Program-made: the position numbers and the translations under genes | Source of the DNA: Leifsonia sp. ku-ls | GTDB taxonomy: Bacteria > Actinomycetota > Actinomycetes > Actinomycetales > Microbacteriaceae | Assembly (NCBI GenBank): GCA_003367665.1 | Contig: QKXI01000010.1 | Coordinates: forward strand, 62,001 to 126,000 | Direction of reading: 5' to 3' | Length of the DNA: 64,000 bases | The notes under the pieces: model-generated | Database searches by the model: none | What the model was told of the DNA's origin: nothing | Seen by the model: only the letters and a program-made list of their open reading frames with translations | In this document: positions 52,820 through 62,960 of the stretch, piece by piece | Layout of the letters: each line of letters begins with the position of its first letter | How positions within the stretch are numbered: position 1 is the first letter of the stretch

Positions 52820-54895
52820 GTGTCACCGAAGACCATCACCCCCGCCCTCGTCGGCCTCGACATCGGCGTCGGCGCCGACAAGAGCGACGTTATCCGCGCC
52901 CTCGCGGCCCGCGTCGCCGAGCAGGGTCGCGCGACCGACGCCGAGGCGCTGTTCGAGGACGCCTGGGCCCGCGAGCAGAAGGACGAGACCGGCCTGCCCG
53001 GCGGCATCGCCATCCCGCACGCCAAGAGCCCGGCCGTCACCGAGCCGTCCCTCGCGTTCGCCCGGCTGAAGCCCGGCGTCGACTTCGGTGCGCCGGACGG
53101 CCCGGCCGACCTCGTCTTCCTCATCGCCGCGCCGGACGGCGCCGCCGAGGCGCACCTGGCCGTGCTGTCGAAGCTCGCCCGCAGCCTCATGCTCGACGAG
53201 TTCACCGCGGGCCTGCGCGCGGCGAAGACCCCGGAGGAGGTCGTCGCCCTGGTCGACGAGGCGATCGGTGAGAGCGACGGCCCGGCCGCCGCGGCCACCG
53301 AGCCGGCCCCGGCCGCGGCCGCGGCCGGCTCCACCCCGGAAGCGCTCCTCATCGACGGTCGGCCGGCCAGGATCGTCGCCGTCACGTCCTGCGCCACCGG
53401 CATCGCGCACACCTTCATGGCCGCGGACGCGCTCACCAAGGCGGGCACGGACTCCGGGATCGACCTGGTCGTCGAGCCGCAGGGCTCGAGCGGCTACCAG
53501 GCCCTCCCGCAGAGCGTCATCGACGCGGCGGACGCGGTGATCTTCGCCAACGACGTCGACGTCCGCGAGGAGGGTCGGTTCGCCGGAAAGCCGGTGGTCC
53601 GCTCCGGCGTCAAGCGCGGCATCGAGCAGCCCGACCGGCTGATCGCGGAGGCCGTGTCGGTCGCCCGCGACCCGAACGGGGCGCGCGTGACGGCCGCGGG
53701 CGGCGGCTCGGCCGCGTCCGGGACGCAGCAGCTTTCCTGGGGGCGCAACATCCAGCGCATCCTGCTCACCGGCGTCAGCTACATGATCCCCTTCGTCGCG
53801 GGCGGCGGCCTGCTGATCGCGATCAGCTTCCTGCCGTTCCTCGGCGGCTACGGGATCGCGCTGGCCCACGGGAGCTCCGGCGTCAACAACGCGGTCTACA
53901 CCCTCCAGCACTACGCGATCTGGGACCTGCCGCCGCAGGGCCTCGGCTACTACCTGGGCGCGATCGCGTTCGAGATCGGCAGCGTGAGCCTCGGCTTCCT
54001 CGTGCCGGCCCTGTCGGGCTACATCGCCTTCGCGATCGCCGACCGGCCGGGCATCGCGCCGGGGTTCGTCGCCGGAGCCATCGCCGTGTTCATGAACGCC
54101 GGCTTCCTCGGCGGCCTGATCGGCGGTCTGCTCGCCGGCTTCGCGGCGTGGCTCATCGGCCGCCCGGCGGTCCCACGCTGGCTGCGCGGCCTGATGCCGG
54201 TGGTGATCATCCCGCTCGGCGCCTCGATCATCGCGTCGGGGCTGATGCTGCTCATCCTGGGCGCACCCATCGCTTGGCTGATGGCCCAGCTCACCGCCTT
54301 CCTGAACGGCCTGACGGGCGCCGGTGCGATCGCGCTCGGCATCATCCTCGGCCTGATGATGACCTTCGACCTGGGCGGCCCGGTCAACAAGGTGGCGTAC
54401 GCCTTCGCCGTCGCCGGCCTCGCCGCGCAGACGCCGGCCAGCTTCCAGATCATGGCGACCGTGATGATCGCCGGGATGGTGCCGCCGCTCGGCATGGCGC
54501 TCGCCTCGACCGTGCTCTACCGCCGCGGCTTCACCCAGGTGGAGCGCGAGAACGGCGCCGCCGCCTGGCTGCTCGGCGCCTCGTTCATCTCCGAGGGCGC
54601 GATCCCGTTCGCGGCGGCGGACCCGCTGCGCGTCATCCCCGCCAACCTGGCGGGAGGAGCGGTCGCCGGCGCGCTCGCGATGGCCTTCGGCGTGGAGTCG
54701 CGCGCCCCGCACGGCGGGATCTTCGTCTTCTTCGCGATCGACCCGATCTGGGGCTTCCTCCTCGCGCTGGCCGCGGGGACCGCCGTCACCGCGTTCGTGG
54801 TGGTCGGCCTCAAGCGCTTCGCCGCCCCGCGCCGCGCGGCCGCGATCGCCGAGGAGGACGCCGTGGACGAGCGCATGGAGACCGCCGTCGTCTGA
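52820..54895 (+). CDS. fruA: Fructose PTS transporter, fused IIABC
   Basis: 691 residues from GTG at 52820, GGAGG upstream. IIA at about 1-150 with the phosphoryl His67 (GIAIPHAKSP). After an Ala/Pro linker, IIB at about 175-290 with Cys191 (VAVTSCATGIAHTFMA). IIC from about 315 with multiple spans and GGPVNKVAYAF. It imports fructose and phosphorylates it at C1. All three domains are in one chain, in A-B-C order. Confidence 0.92.
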   Translation: MSPKTITPALVGLDIGVGADKSDVIRALAARVAEQGRATDAEALFEDAWAREQKDETGLPGGIAIPHAKSPAVTEPSLAFARLKPGVDFGAPDGPADLVFLIAAPDGAAEAHLAVLSKLARSLMLDEFTAGLRAAKTPEEVVALVDEAIGESDGPAAAATEPAPAAAAAGSTPEALLIDGRPARIVAVTSCATGIAHTFMAADALTKAGTDSGIDLVVEPQGSSGYQALPQSVIDAADAVIFANDVDVREEGRFAGKPVVRSGVKRGIEQPDRLIAEAVSVARDPNGARVTAAGGGSAASGTQQLSWGRNIQRILLTGVSYMIPFVAGGGLLIAISFLPFLGGYGIALAHGSSGVNNAVYTLQHYAIWDLPPQGLGYYLGAIAFEIGSVSLGFLVPALSGYIAFAIADRPGIAPGFVAGAIAVFMNAGFLGGLIGGLLAGFAAWLIGRPAVPRWLRGLMPVVIIPLGASIIASGLMLLILGAPIAWLMAQLTAFLNGLTGAGAIALGIILGLMMTFDLGGPVNKVAYAFAVAGLAAQTPASFQIMATVMIAGMVPPLGMALASTVLYRRGFTQVERENGAAAWLLGASFISEGAIPFAAADPLRVIPANLAGGAVAGALAMAFGVESRAPHGGIFVFFAIDPIWGFLLALAAGTAVTAFVVVGLKRFAAPRRAAAIAEEDAVDERMETAVV

Positions 54896-54931
54896 CGGCC
54901 GGCCCGACATTCGAGACCAGAGGAGAGAACC

Positions 54932-55204
54932 ATGTCAGAACGTCACGCCACCGTCGCCAGCGCGTCCGGCCTGCACGCCCGCCCCGCCAAGCTGTTCGTG
55001 CAGGCCGTGCAGGAGAAGGGCATCCCGATCACCATCGCGGTCGGGGACGGCCCACAGCTGAACGCCGCGAGCATCCTGTCGCTGATGGGCCTCGCGGCGG
55101 GGAAGGGCACGGTCGTCACGCTGCGCTCGGACGCGCCGGACGCCGACGCGGCGTTGGACGACCTGGCCGCCATGCTGGAGACCGACCTCGACGCAGTCGG
55201 CTGA
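54932..55204 (+). CDS. ptsH: Phosphocarrier protein HPr
   Basis: 90 residues. The active His15 is in SGLHARPAK, and the regulatory-Ser position is Ser47 in LNAASILSLMGL. HPr passes phosphate from enzyme I to the IIA domain of the transporter encoded 36 bp upstream. Enzyme I is not in the window. Confidence 0.93.
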   Translation: MSERHATVASASGLHARPAKLFVQAVQEKGIPITIAVGDGPQLNAASILSLMGLAAGKGTVVTLRSDAPDADAALDDLAAMLETDLDAVG

Positions 55205-55209
55205 AACGG

Positions 55210-55282
55210 TGCCCCCAGTAGGATTTGAACCTACGGCCTTCTGCTCCGGAGGCAGACGCTCTATCCCCTGAGCTATGGGGGC
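55210..55282 (-). tRNA. tRNA-Arg (anticodon CCG)
   Basis: On the minus strand the 73-nt cloverleaf is complete: 7-bp acceptor stem (GCCCCCA/TGGGGGC), D arm with AGCTCAGGGGATAGAGC, anticodon stem-loop with CTCCGGA (anticodon CCG), T arm GTAGGTTCAAATCCTAC, and discriminator A. CCA is not encoded. It reads CGG arginine codons, and argS lies about 0.8 kb away. Confidence 0.95.
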
Positions 55283-55334
55283 CAGGGTGTGCTCCCAGGC
55301 TAGCATCCCTCCGGCCGGGCCGGTGACACGACGG

Positions 55335-55949
55335 TCAGGAGGCGGGGACGTTGCCGAGCACGCTCTCCATCAGCGGCGCGGCGTCGCCCGGCTCCTGGAA
55401 GGCGGGCGACTCGGCCACGATCCAGTAGCCGGCGCGGAAGATCTGCACCTGGCCGGCCTCGCCCGGCGCGAAGTAGCCCTCGACCTGCGGGGGGACGCCG
55501 TACGTCGGCACCGGGTGGGACGCGGTGATGGCCGCGTTCTTGAGGCCCTCCAGCTGGCTCGCCGGGGGCTTCGCCACGGCGACCTGGATCACGTCGCCGC
55601 TGGTCTGGTTCTTCCAGGAGCAGGCGACGCCCTGCCAGTCCGCGATCTTCTTCTCGAGCGAGCCGGCCTTCGGCGCGTAGCCGGGGTCGACGCCGTAGTT
55701 CGGGTTGAACGCGTACAGCTGGTCCGGGGTGACGACCTGCTCGCAGGTGAGGCCGACGGGCGTGGGAGGGTCGGTCGGCGTGGGGGTGGCGACCGGGGTC
55801 GCCGGCGCCGTGTTCGACCCGGTGGCAGGCGCCGTCGGCGACCCGGCCGGCTTGGCGGCAGGGGTGCAGCCGGAAAGGGCGGCGGAGGCGGCGATCCCGG
55901 CGGCGACAGCGACGGCCAGGAGCGTGGTGCGGCGGGTGGTGGTCGACAT
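55335..55949 (-). CDS. Secreted lipoprotein, unknown function
   Basis: 204 residues from the ATG at 55949. Lipobox ALSGCTPAA (Cys near 28), a Pro/Thr/Ala-rich linker to about 65, then a domain beginning [19 protein letters not shown] with CSWKN, two Cys that may pair. Resembles uncharacterised actinobacterial lipoproteins of about 200 residues. It is divergent from argS. Confidence 0.6.
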   Translation of the reverse strand: MSTTTRRTTLLAVAVAAGIAASAALSGCTPAAKPAGSPTAPATGSNTAPATPVATPTPTDPPTPVGLTCEQVVTPDQLYAFNPNYGVDPGYAPKAGSLEKKIADWQGVACSWKNQTSGDVIQVAVAKPPASQLEGLKNAAITASHPVPTYGVPPQVEGYFAPGEAGQVQIFRAGYWIVAESPAFQEPGDAAPLMESVLGNVPAS

Positions 55950-56054
55950 TGCGGATCCGTCTCTCTGCTCGGCGCGCGCCGTCGGGAGCGCGCGTCGCGA
56001 CGACCCTATCAACCGCCCGTGGCCATCTCGCCCGGGGCGCGCTCAGGCTCCCGG

Positions 56055-56060
56055 TAGAAT
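56055..56060 (+). promoter_or_regulatory. -10 box giving a leaderless argS transcript
   Basis: TAGAAT ends 8 bases before the argS ATG (56069), so transcription would begin at or within two bases of the start codon. No clear -35. Leaderless starts are common in actinobacteria. Confidence 0.5.
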
Positions 56061-56068
56061 CGTTCCTC

Positions 56069-57757
56069 ATGACTCCCGCTGACCTCTCCGCCGCCCTCCT
56101 CGACATCGTGACGTCGGTGGTCGAGCGGCGACGAGAGGCCGGCGCCGACATCCCGGAGCTCTCGCTCACCGTGGCCGACGTCCCGCTCGAGCGGCCGAAG
56201 AACCGCGACCACGGCGACTGGGCCTCCAACGTCGCGATGCGCCTGGCCAAGAAGGTCGGGGCCAACCCGCGCGAGCTCGCGGAGGAGATCGCAACGGCGG
56301 CCGCGGGCATCGACGGCGTCGCCGAGGCGTCGGTCGCCGGTCCCGGCTTCATCAACTTCCGGCTCGAGGCCGCCGCGGCCGGTCAGCTGGCGAAGACGAT
56401 CGTGGAGGCCGGCGACGGCTACGGCCGCGGTCACGCCTACGACGGGCTGCGCGTCAACCTGGAGTTCGTCTCGGCCAACCCGACCGGCCCCGTGCACATG
56501 GGAGGCGCCCGCTGGGCCGCCGTCGGCGACAGCCTGGCGCGCATCCTGCAGGACGAGGGCGCCGACGTGACGCGCGAGTACTACTTCAACGACCACGGCT
56601 CGCAGATCGACCGCTTCGCCCGCAGCCTCCTCGCCGCCTACCTCGGCGAGCCGACCCCGGAGGACGGCTACGGCGGCGCGTACATCGGCGAGATCGCCGA
56701 GCGCGTGGTGGCGCAGTACGATGGCGACCTCTCCGCCCTCCCGCGCGAGCAGCAGCAGGAGGTGTTCCGCTCGATCGGCACCCGGCTGATGTTCGAGGAG
56801 ATCAAGCAGCGTCTGCACTCGTTCGGCGTCGACTTCGACGTGTACTTCCACGAGGACTCGCTGCACGAGTCGGGGGCGGTCGAGCGGGCCATCGAGCGGC
56901 TGCGCGAGCAGGGCCACATCTTCGAGGCCGACGGCGCCATCTGGCTGCGCACGACCACGTTCGGCGACGACCGCGACCGCGTCGTCATCCGCTCCAACGG
57001 CGAGCCGGCCTACATCTCCGGCGACCTCGGCTACTACCTCGACAAGCGCGAGCGCGGGTTCGAGCAGAACATCATCATGCTCGGCGCCGACCACCACGGC
57101 TACATCGGCCGCATGATGGCGATGGTGGAGGCGTTCGGCGACGTGCCGAACGTCAACCTGCAGATCCTGATCGGCCAGCTGGTCAACCTGGTGAAGGACG
57201 GCGAGCCGGTCCGGATGTCGAAGCGCGCCGGCACGATCGTCACGCTCGACGACCTGGTGGACGCGGTGGGCGTCGACGCGGCCCGCTACGCCCTGGTCCG
57301 GTCCTCGACCGACTCCCAGCTCGACATCGACCTCGATCTGCTGGCCAAGCGCAGCAACGACAACCCCGTCTACTACGTGCAGTACGCACACGCCCGCACG
57401 CGGTCCGTCGCGGCGAACGCCGAGAAGGCCGGCGTCGACCGCAGCGTGTTCGCACCGGAGCTGCTCACGCACGAGACCGAGTCGGCGCTGCTCGGCGGCC
57501 TCCAGGAGTTCCCGCGCGTGGTGGCCCTGGCCGCCGAGCTGCGCGAGCCGCACCGCGTCGCCCGCTACATCGAGGAGCTCGCCGGGCTCTACCACGCCTG
57601 GTACGCGGTCCGCGACGGCTCGACGCGCGTCATCCCGCACGGCGACGAGCCCGTGACCGACGTCCACCGCACCCGGCTGTGGCTGAACGACGCGACCGGC
57701 CAGGTGATCCGCAACGGCCTCGGCCTGCTCGGGGTCTCGGCCCCCGACCGCATGTAG
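56069..57757 (+). CDS. argS: Arginyl-tRNA synthetase
   Basis: 562 residues from the ATG at 56069. Class I motifs: HIGH equivalent [15 protein letters not shown] and KMSKS equivalent RMSKRAGT. N-terminal Add-1 domain (about 1-110) and the C-terminal anticodon-binding region with [12 protein letters not shown] and [10 protein letters not shown] are present. It charges tRNA-Arg, one of which is encoded just upstream on the other strand. Confidence 0.95.
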   Translation: MTPADLSAALLDIVTSVVERRREAGADIPELSLTVADVPLERPKNRDHGDWASNVAMRLAKKVGANPRELAEEIATAAAGIDGVAEASVAGPGFINFRLEAAAAGQLAKTIVEAGDGYGRGHAYDGLRVNLEFVSANPTGPVHMGGARWAAVGDSLARILQDEGADVTREYYFNDHGSQIDRFARSLLAAYLGEPTPEDGYGGAYIGEIAERVVAQYDGDLSALPREQQQEVFRSIGTRLMFEEIKQRLHSFGVDFDVYFHEDSLHESGAVERAIERLREQGHIFEADGAIWLRTTTFGDDRDRVVIRSNGEPAYISGDLGYYLDKRERGFEQNIIMLGADHHGYIGRMMAMVEAFGDVPNVNLQILIGQLVNLVKDGEPVRMSKRAGTIVTLDDLVDAVGVDAARYALVRSSTDSQLDIDLDLLAKRSNDNPVYYVQYAHARTRSVAANAEKAGVDRSVFAPELLTHETESALLGGLQEFPRVVALAAELREPHRVARYIEELAGLYHAWYAVRDGSTRVIPHGDEPVTDVHRTRLWLNDATGQVIRNGLGLLGVSAPDRM

Positions 57758-57787
57758 CAGGACGAACCGACGACCGAGGGGGACGCG

Positions 57788-58582
57788 ATGAGCGACCAGA
57801 CCACCCGGGTGCTTCCGGAGACGACCGCGCCGACGCGCCGCCGACGCCCGCGCTGGCTCCGGCTGCTGCTGTGGATCGGCATCCCGGTCGTCGTGCTCGT
57901 CGTGCTGCTGGTGGTCGTGGACTCGGCCGCCCGGGCCTACGCCGAGCAGCGCGTCTCCGACGAGATCGAGAAGAACCTGCCGGCGGACGTGAAAGGCCAG
58001 GTGACGACGCACATCGGCGGCTTCTCCGTGCTGCAGCAGTACCTGTCCGGCACGTTCCAGCGGGTGGAGCTCGACGCGCCGCACGTGGTGGCGAACGGCG
58101 CCCCGCTGAGCGCGTCGCTCGTCGCGACCGGCGTGCCGACGGACTTCTCCAAGCCGGTCTCCCAGGCGACGGGAACGCTGCAGATCAGCCAGGAGTCGCT
58201 CAACAAGCTCGTGCAAATCCCCGGCGCCACCGGCGACATCACGCTGGGGGAGGGCACCATCGGCTACGACGGCAGCATCAGCCTTCTCGGGCTGCCGGTG
58301 CAGTACACGGTCACCGCGACGCCGGAGGCGGCGGGCGACCAGGTGCTGCTCAAGCCGGAGAAGGCGAACCTCAAGACGGGCGCCGGCAACGTCAACCTCG
58401 ACCGCCTGCTGCAGGCGCTGACCTCGCAGGGCCCCTTCCCGGTGTGCGCCGCGCAGTACCTGCCCGACGGTGTCCAGGTCGACGACATCCAGGTGACGCC
58501 GGGTCACGCGACCGTCCGGCTGACGGCGAGCGACTTCGTGATGAACGAGGCGTTCCTGAAGAGCAAGGGCAGCTGCTCGTAG
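57788..58582 (+). CDS. DUF2993 membrane-anchored protein
   Basis: 264 residues. A basic segment (RRRRPRWLR) then one membrane span at about 25-45, and an extracytoplasmic DUF2993 domain with long lipid-binding-like beta structure: VSDEIEKNLPADVKGQV, HIGGFSVLQQYLSG, VTATPEAAGDQV. Function unknown; the fold may bind lipids at the cell surface. It lies 30 bp after argS and is convergent with a small gene. Confidence 0.75.
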   Translation: MSDQTTRVLPETTAPTRRRRPRWLRLLLWIGIPVVVLVVLLVVVDSAARAYAEQRVSDEIEKNLPADVKGQVTTHIGGFSVLQQYLSGTFQRVELDAPHVVANGAPLSASLVATGVPTDFSKPVSQATGTLQISQESLNKLVQIPGATGDITLGEGTIGYDGSISLLGLPVQYTVTATPEAAGDQVLLKPEKANLKTGAGNVNLDRLLQALTSQGPFPVCAAQYLPDGVQVDDIQVTPGHATVRLTASDFVMNEAFLKSKGSCS

Positions 58583-58588
58583 GGCCCC

Positions 58589-58843
58589 TCAGTGGCCTTG
58601 GCGCACCGAGACGAACCGCCCGGTCGCATTGAGCAGCCAGGCGAGGGTGGAGACGATGGTCGCCGGATCGGCGCCGCCCGGCGTCGGCCGCACGACGAGA
58701 CGATACGAGCAGAAGCGCGCGCCGGCATCCTCGTCGATCGGCCGGACGCTGACCGCGCCGGGGCCGGCGAGCGTGCGGGCGTACCCGGCCAGCCGGCCGC
58801 GGCTGCAGTCCTGCACGCGCAGGTCGAACGTGTACGTGTCCAT
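58589..58843 (-). CDS. Small hypothetical protein
   Basis: 84 residues from the ATG at 58843; the frame stays open to 58978, but the extra part is low-complexity. MDTYTFDLRVQDCSRGRLAGY and a single ACT- or ferredoxin-like alternation of strands and helices, ending WLLNATGRFVSVRQ. I do not recognise it. Its stop is 6 bp from the convergent DUF2993 stop. Confidence 0.5.
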   Translation of the reverse strand: MDTYTFDLRVQDCSRGRLAGYARTLAGPGAVSVRPIDEDAGARFCSYRLVVRPTPGGADPATIVSTLAWLLNATGRFVSVRQGH

Positions 58844-58939
58844 GGGTCTCCTCCCGGCGGGTCCACCGGAAGAGACCCCCGGAGGCGGCCCCGCCTGACG
58901 CCGGGACGTAACACGCGAAACGCGCCGACGGCTCCCCGG

Positions 58940-58945
58940 TAGACT
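58940..58945 (+). promoter_or_regulatory. Candidate -10 box of the lysA-thr operon
   Basis: TAGACT about 88 bases before the lysA ATG, implying an 80-nt leader. No good -35 is seen, and I could not find a lysine-riboswitch-like structure or leader peptide of lysines in it. Confidence 0.35.
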
Positions 58946-59032
58946 TCTGCTGTCCTCTCCACCGGCTTCAGGGGCCAATCCGGGTCCGCTCGCCTAGGAG
59001 ACCCCCACTCGTCACCACCCGTGAGGTTCCCT

Positions 59033-60487
59033 ATGGCCGATCCGAATCCTCTCGCACCCTCCTGGCTGCGCGTTCCCGACGACGCGAACGCGCTCGAGCC
59101 CGGGCTGTGGTCGCGGACCGTCTCGCGCGCCGACGGCGAGCTGGTCGTCGGCGGCGTGCCCGCGGGGGAGCTCGCCGCGCGGTTCGGCACGCCGCTCTAC
59201 GTCGTCGACGAGGAGCACGCGCGCTCGCGGGCGGTCGAGGTGCGCACGGCGTTCGACCGTGCGTTCGCCGAGATCGGGACGGCCGCCACCGTCTACTACG
59301 CGGGAAAGGCGTTCCTCAGCATCGAGGTGGCGCGATGGATGGTCGAGGCCGGCCTGCACATCGACGTCTGCAGCGGCGGCGAGCTCGCCGTCGCGCTCGC
59401 GGCTGGCGTCGACCCGGCGCGACTCGGCTTCCACGGCAACAACAAGTCGCTCGCCGAGATCGACCGCGCGGTCGGCGTCGGCGTCGGCGCCATCGTCATC
59501 GACAGCCTCCAGGAGGTCGCCCGCGTCGCCGAGGCGGCCGAGCGCCACGGGGTGCGGCAGAGCGTGCGGCTGCGGGTCAACAGCGGCGTGCACGCGCACA
59601 CGCACGCGTTCCTCGCGACCGCGCACGAGGACCAGAAGTTCGGCATCGCGCTGGAGGACGCCGAGGACGCGGTGGCGCTGATACGCTCGCAGCCCTCGCT
59701 GGCCTTCCGCGGGCTGCACTGCCACATCGGCTCGCAGATCTTCGGGGCCGACGGCTTCGCCGAGTCGGCCGCGCGCCTCCTCACCCTGCACAAGCGGCTG
59801 CTCGCCGGGGGAGACGTGCCGGAGCTCAACCTGGGAGGGGGCTTCGGCATCGCCTACACCGCCGCCGACGACCCGGCCCCGATCGACGTCCTCGCCCGGC
59901 GCATCGCGGAGACCGTGGCGGCGGGATGCGAGGAGCTCGACATCCCGACGCCCGTCGTGGCGTTCGAGCCGGGCCGGTCGATCATCGGCACCGCCGGCCT
60001 CACCCTCTACACGGTCGGCACGACGAAGGACGTCCCCGTCGCGTTCCAGGACGACGGCGAGACCGCCGTCCGGCGCTATGTGAGCGTCGACGGCGGGATG
60101 AGCGACAACGCCAGGCCGGCGCTCTACGAGGCCGAATACTCGGCCCGCATCGCGAGCCGCGTCTCGTCGGCCGCGCCCGCCCTGGTGCGCGTCGCCGGGA
60201 AGCACTGCGAGAGCGGCGACATCGTCGTGAACGCCGAGTACCTTCCGGGCGACGTCGCTCCGGGCGACCTGCTCGCGGTTCCCGCGACCGGCGCCTACTG
60301 CTGGTCGCTGGCCAGCAACTACAACTACCTCGGGCGGCCCCCGGTGGTCGCCGTCCGCGACGGGGACGCACGCGTCATCGTCCGCGGCGAGACCATCGAG
60401 GACCTTCTCGCGCGGGATTCGGCGTACGACCCGTCCGCGCAGCCCGCCACCGCCGTCCCCGCGTCGAAGGAGCGCAGCCAGGCATGA
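59033..60487 (+). CDS. lysA: Diaminopimelate decarboxylase
   Basis: 484 residues from the ATG at 59033 (GAGG seven bases upstream; GTG at 59021 adds four residues). PLP lysine in YYAGKAFLS, HCHIGSQI, GGGFGIAYTA, EPGRSI and the substrate Cys in CESGD. It makes L-lysine from meso-diaminopimelate. It heads an operon with hom, thrC and thrB, overlapping hom by ATGA. Confidence 0.95.
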   Translation: MADPNPLAPSWLRVPDDANALEPGLWSRTVSRADGELVVGGVPAGELAARFGTPLYVVDEEHARSRAVEVRTAFDRAFAEIGTAATVYYAGKAFLSIEVARWMVEAGLHIDVCSGGELAVALAAGVDPARLGFHGNNKSLAEIDRAVGVGVGAIVIDSLQEVARVAEAAERHGVRQSVRLRVNSGVHAHTHAFLATAHEDQKFGIALEDAEDAVALIRSQPSLAFRGLHCHIGSQIFGADGFAESAARLLTLHKRLLAGGDVPELNLGGGFGIAYTAADDPAPIDVLARRIAETVAAGCEELDIPTPVVAFEPGRSIIGTAGLTLYTVGTTKDVPVAFQDDGETAVRRYVSVDGGMSDNARPALYEAEYSARIASRVSSAAPALVRVAGKHCESGDIVVNAEYLPGDVAPGDLLAVPATGAYCWSLASNYNYLGRPPVVAVRDGDARVIVRGETIEDLLARDSAYDPSAQPATAVPASKERSQA

Positions 60488-61854
60488 TCGAGTACCGCAA
60501 CCTCCGCGTCGCCCTCCTCGGGGCCGGCTCCGTCGGCTCGCAGGTGGCCCGCCTCCTGCTCGAGCAGGGCGACGAGTTCGCCTCCCGCATCGGAGCCCGG
60601 CTCGAGCTGGTCGGGATCGCCGTGCGCGACGTCGACGCTCCGCGCGACGCCGACCTGCCGCGCGAGCTGTTCACCACCGACGCGAGCTCGCTCATCCTGG
60701 GCGCCGACATCGTCGTCGAGCTGATGGGCGGCATCGAGCCCGCCCGCGGCTACGTGCTCGAGGCGCTGAACTCCGGCGCCGACGTCATCACCGCGAACAA
60801 GGCGCTGCTGGCCACGCACGGCCCCGAACTGTTCGAGGCGGCGGAGCAGGTCGGCGCGCAGCTCTACTACGAGGCGGCCGTCGCCGGGGCCATTCCGATC
60901 ATCCGCCCGCTGCGCGACAGTCTCGCCGGCGACCGGATCGAGCGCATCCTCGGCATCGTCAACGGCACGACGAACTTCATCCTCGACCGGATGGACGTGC
61001 ACGGCGAGACCCTGCAGGACGCCCTGGCCACCGCCACCGACCGCGGCTACGCCGAGGCCGACCCGACCGCCGACATCGGCGGCTACGACGCGGCGCAGAA
61101 GGCCGCCATCCTGGCGAGCCTCGCCTTCCACACCACGGTGCCGCTCGACCGCGTCTACCGCGAAGGGATCACGGGCGTCACCAAGGCGCAGGTGGATGCG
61201 GCCCGCGAGGCCGGCGCCGTCATCAAGCTGCTCGCGATCTGCGAGCGGATGACGGACCCGGAGTCGGGGGAGGAGGGCGTCTCTGCCCGGGTCTACCCGG
61301 CGCTGATCAGCCGCGACCACCCGCTCGCCGCCGTGCATGGCGCGCACAACGCGGTCTTCGTCCAGGCCGCCGCCGCCGGCGACCTCATGTTCTACGGCGC
61401 CGGCGCCGGCGGGGTCGAGACCGCCTCCGCGGTGCTCGGCGACGTGGTCTCCGCCGCGCGCCGGCACGTCGTCGGCGGCCCGGGCGTCGCGGAGTCGACG
61501 CACGCCGATCTGCCGGTGCTCGACATCGGCCGCGTCGTCACCCGGTACCAGATCACGCTCGATGTCGAGGACCAGCCGGGCGTGCTCGCCGCGGTCGCGC
61601 GCATCCTGAGCGACGGCGGCGTCAGCGTCGAGACGGTGCAGCAGTCGGTGCCGAGCCTCACCGGACCCGTCGTCATCGCCGGGTCCGCTCCGGAGGACGC
61701 CGGCCCGATTCACGGCGGTGGCAGGGCCACCGCTACCCTGGTGATCGGCACCCACGAAGCCGAGGAGGCCGCGCTCGCGGCCACCGTCGAGGCGCTCGCG
61801 GCCAGCGACGTCGTGATCGCCATCTCTTCCGTTCTCCGAGTCGAAGGATCGTAA
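60484..61854 (+). CDS. hom: Homoserine dehydrogenase
   Basis: 456 residues from the ATG at 60484. NAD(P)-binding LLGAGSVGSQVA, catalytic core VNGTTNFILDRM and AEADPTADIGGYDAAQK, then a C-terminal ACT domain (about 355-440, ITLDVEDQPGVLAAVARIL) for threonine feedback. It reduces aspartate semialdehyde to homoserine. It overlaps thrC by TAATG. Confidence 0.95.
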   Translation: MIEYRNLRVALLGAGSVGSQVARLLLEQGDEFASRIGARLELVGIAVRDVDAPRDADLPRELFTTDASSLILGADIVVELMGGIEPARGYVLEALNSGADVITANKALLATHGPELFEAAEQVGAQLYYEAAVAGAIPIIRPLRDSLAGDRIERILGIVNGTTNFILDRMDVHGETLQDALATATDRGYAEADPTADIGGYDAAQKAAILASLAFHTTVPLDRVYREGITGVTKAQVDAAREAGAVIKLLAICERMTDPESGEEGVSARVYPALISRDHPLAAVHGAHNAVFVQAAAAGDLMFYGAGAGGVETASAVLGDVVSAARRHVVGGPGVAESTHADLPVLDIGRVVTRYQITLDVEDQPGVLAAVARILSDGGVSVETVQQSVPSLTGPVVIAGSAPEDAGPIHGGGRATATLVIGTHEAEEAALAATVEALAASDVVIAISSVLRVEGS

Positions 61855-62960
61855 TGCCCCAGCCCAAGGCCTACAGTCGTCAGTGGCGAGGCGTCCTGCG
61901 CGAGTACGCGGACCGCCTGAACATCTCCGACGCCACGCCGATCGTCACGCTGGGCGAGGGCGGCACGCCGCTCATCCCCGCGCCCGCGCTGTCCGCGCGC
62001 ACCGGCGCCGACGTGTACGTGAAGTTCGAGGGCATGAACCCGACCGGGTCGTTCAAGGACCGCGGCATGACCATGGCGATCTCGAAGGCCGTCGAGCACG
62101 GCGCGAAGGCCGTCATCTGCGCCTCCACCGGCAACACCTCGGCCTCGGCCGCTGCTTACGCCACCCACGCGGGCATCCAGGCCGTCGTGCTGGTGCCGGA
62201 GGGCAAGATCGCGATGGGCAAGCTCGGCCAGGCGATCGCGCACAACGCGCAGCTGCTGCAGGTGCAGGGCAACTTCGACGACTGCCTCGACATCGCCCGC
62301 GACCTCGCCACCAACTACCCGGTGCACCTGGTCAACTCGGTGAACCCCGACCGCATCGAGGGCCAGAAGACGGCCGCGTTCGAGGTCGTCGAGGTGCTCG
62401 GCGACGCCCCGGACTTCCACATCGTGCCGGTCGGCAACGCCGGCAACTACACCGCGTACCACCGCGGCTACACCGAGGAGCTGCAGCGGGGAGAGGCGAC
62501 CAAGCTTCCCCGGATGTTCGGCTTCCAGGCCGCGGGCAGCGCGCCGATCGTCCTCGGCCACCCCGTGAAGGAGCCCGACACGATCGCCACGGCGATCCGC
62601 ATCGGCAACCCGGCGTCGTGGGAGCTCGCCCTCAACGCGCGCGACGACAGCGAGGGCTACTTCGGCGCCATCGACGACGCGAAGATCCTGGAGGCGCACC
62701 GCCTGCTCTCCGCCGAGGTCGGCATCTTCGTCGAGCCGGCCTCCGCGATCAGCGTCGCCGGCCTCCTGGAGCGCTCCGCGGCGGGCGTCATCCCCGCCGG
62801 CGCCACGGTCGTGCTGACCGTGACCGGCCACGGCCTGAAGGACCCGCAGTGGGCCCTCCGCACGGCCGACGGCTCCGACGTGCAGCCGACCGTCGTCCCG
62901 GTCGACACCACCGCCATCGCCGACCTGCTCGGCCTGCAGCGCGCCGAGGCGACCGCGTGA
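61854..62960 (+). CDS. thrC: Threonine synthase
   Basis: 368 residues. PLP lysine in NPTGSFKDRGMT, Gly-rich VGNAGNYTAYHRGY, and the fold-type II layout throughout. It makes threonine from phosphohomoserine. It overlaps thrB by GTGA. Confidence 0.95.
   Translation: MPQPKAYSRQWRGVLREYADRLNISDATPIVTLGEGGTPLIPAPALSARTGADVYVKFEGMNPTGSFKDRGMTMAISKAVEHGAKAVICASTGNTSASAAAYATHAGIQAVVLVPEGKIAMGKLGQAIAHNAQLLQVQGNFDDCLDIARDLATNYPVHLVNSVNPDRIEGQKTAAFEVVEVLGDAPDFHIVPVGNAGNYTAYHRGYTEELQRGEATKLPRMFGFQAAGSAPIVLGHPVKEPDTIATAIRIGNPASWELALNARDDSEGYFGAIDDAKILEAHRLLSAEVGIFVEPASAISVAGLLERSAAGVIPAGATVVLTVTGHGLKDPQWALRTADGSDVQPTVVPVDTTAIADLLGLQRAEATA

Noticed and set aside
54935-55306. Minus-strand reading frame across the tRNA
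   Set aside because: It translates tRNA-Arg and the opposite strand of ptsH; a common artefact.
58945-59033. Possible lysine riboswitch or leader peptide before lysA
   Set aside because: No paired helices of the riboswitch core and no run of Lys or Thr codons could be traced.
59107-61854. A 915-codon frame joining lysA and hom
   Set aside because: The lysA portion is out of frame; hom begins at the ATGA overlap at 60484.
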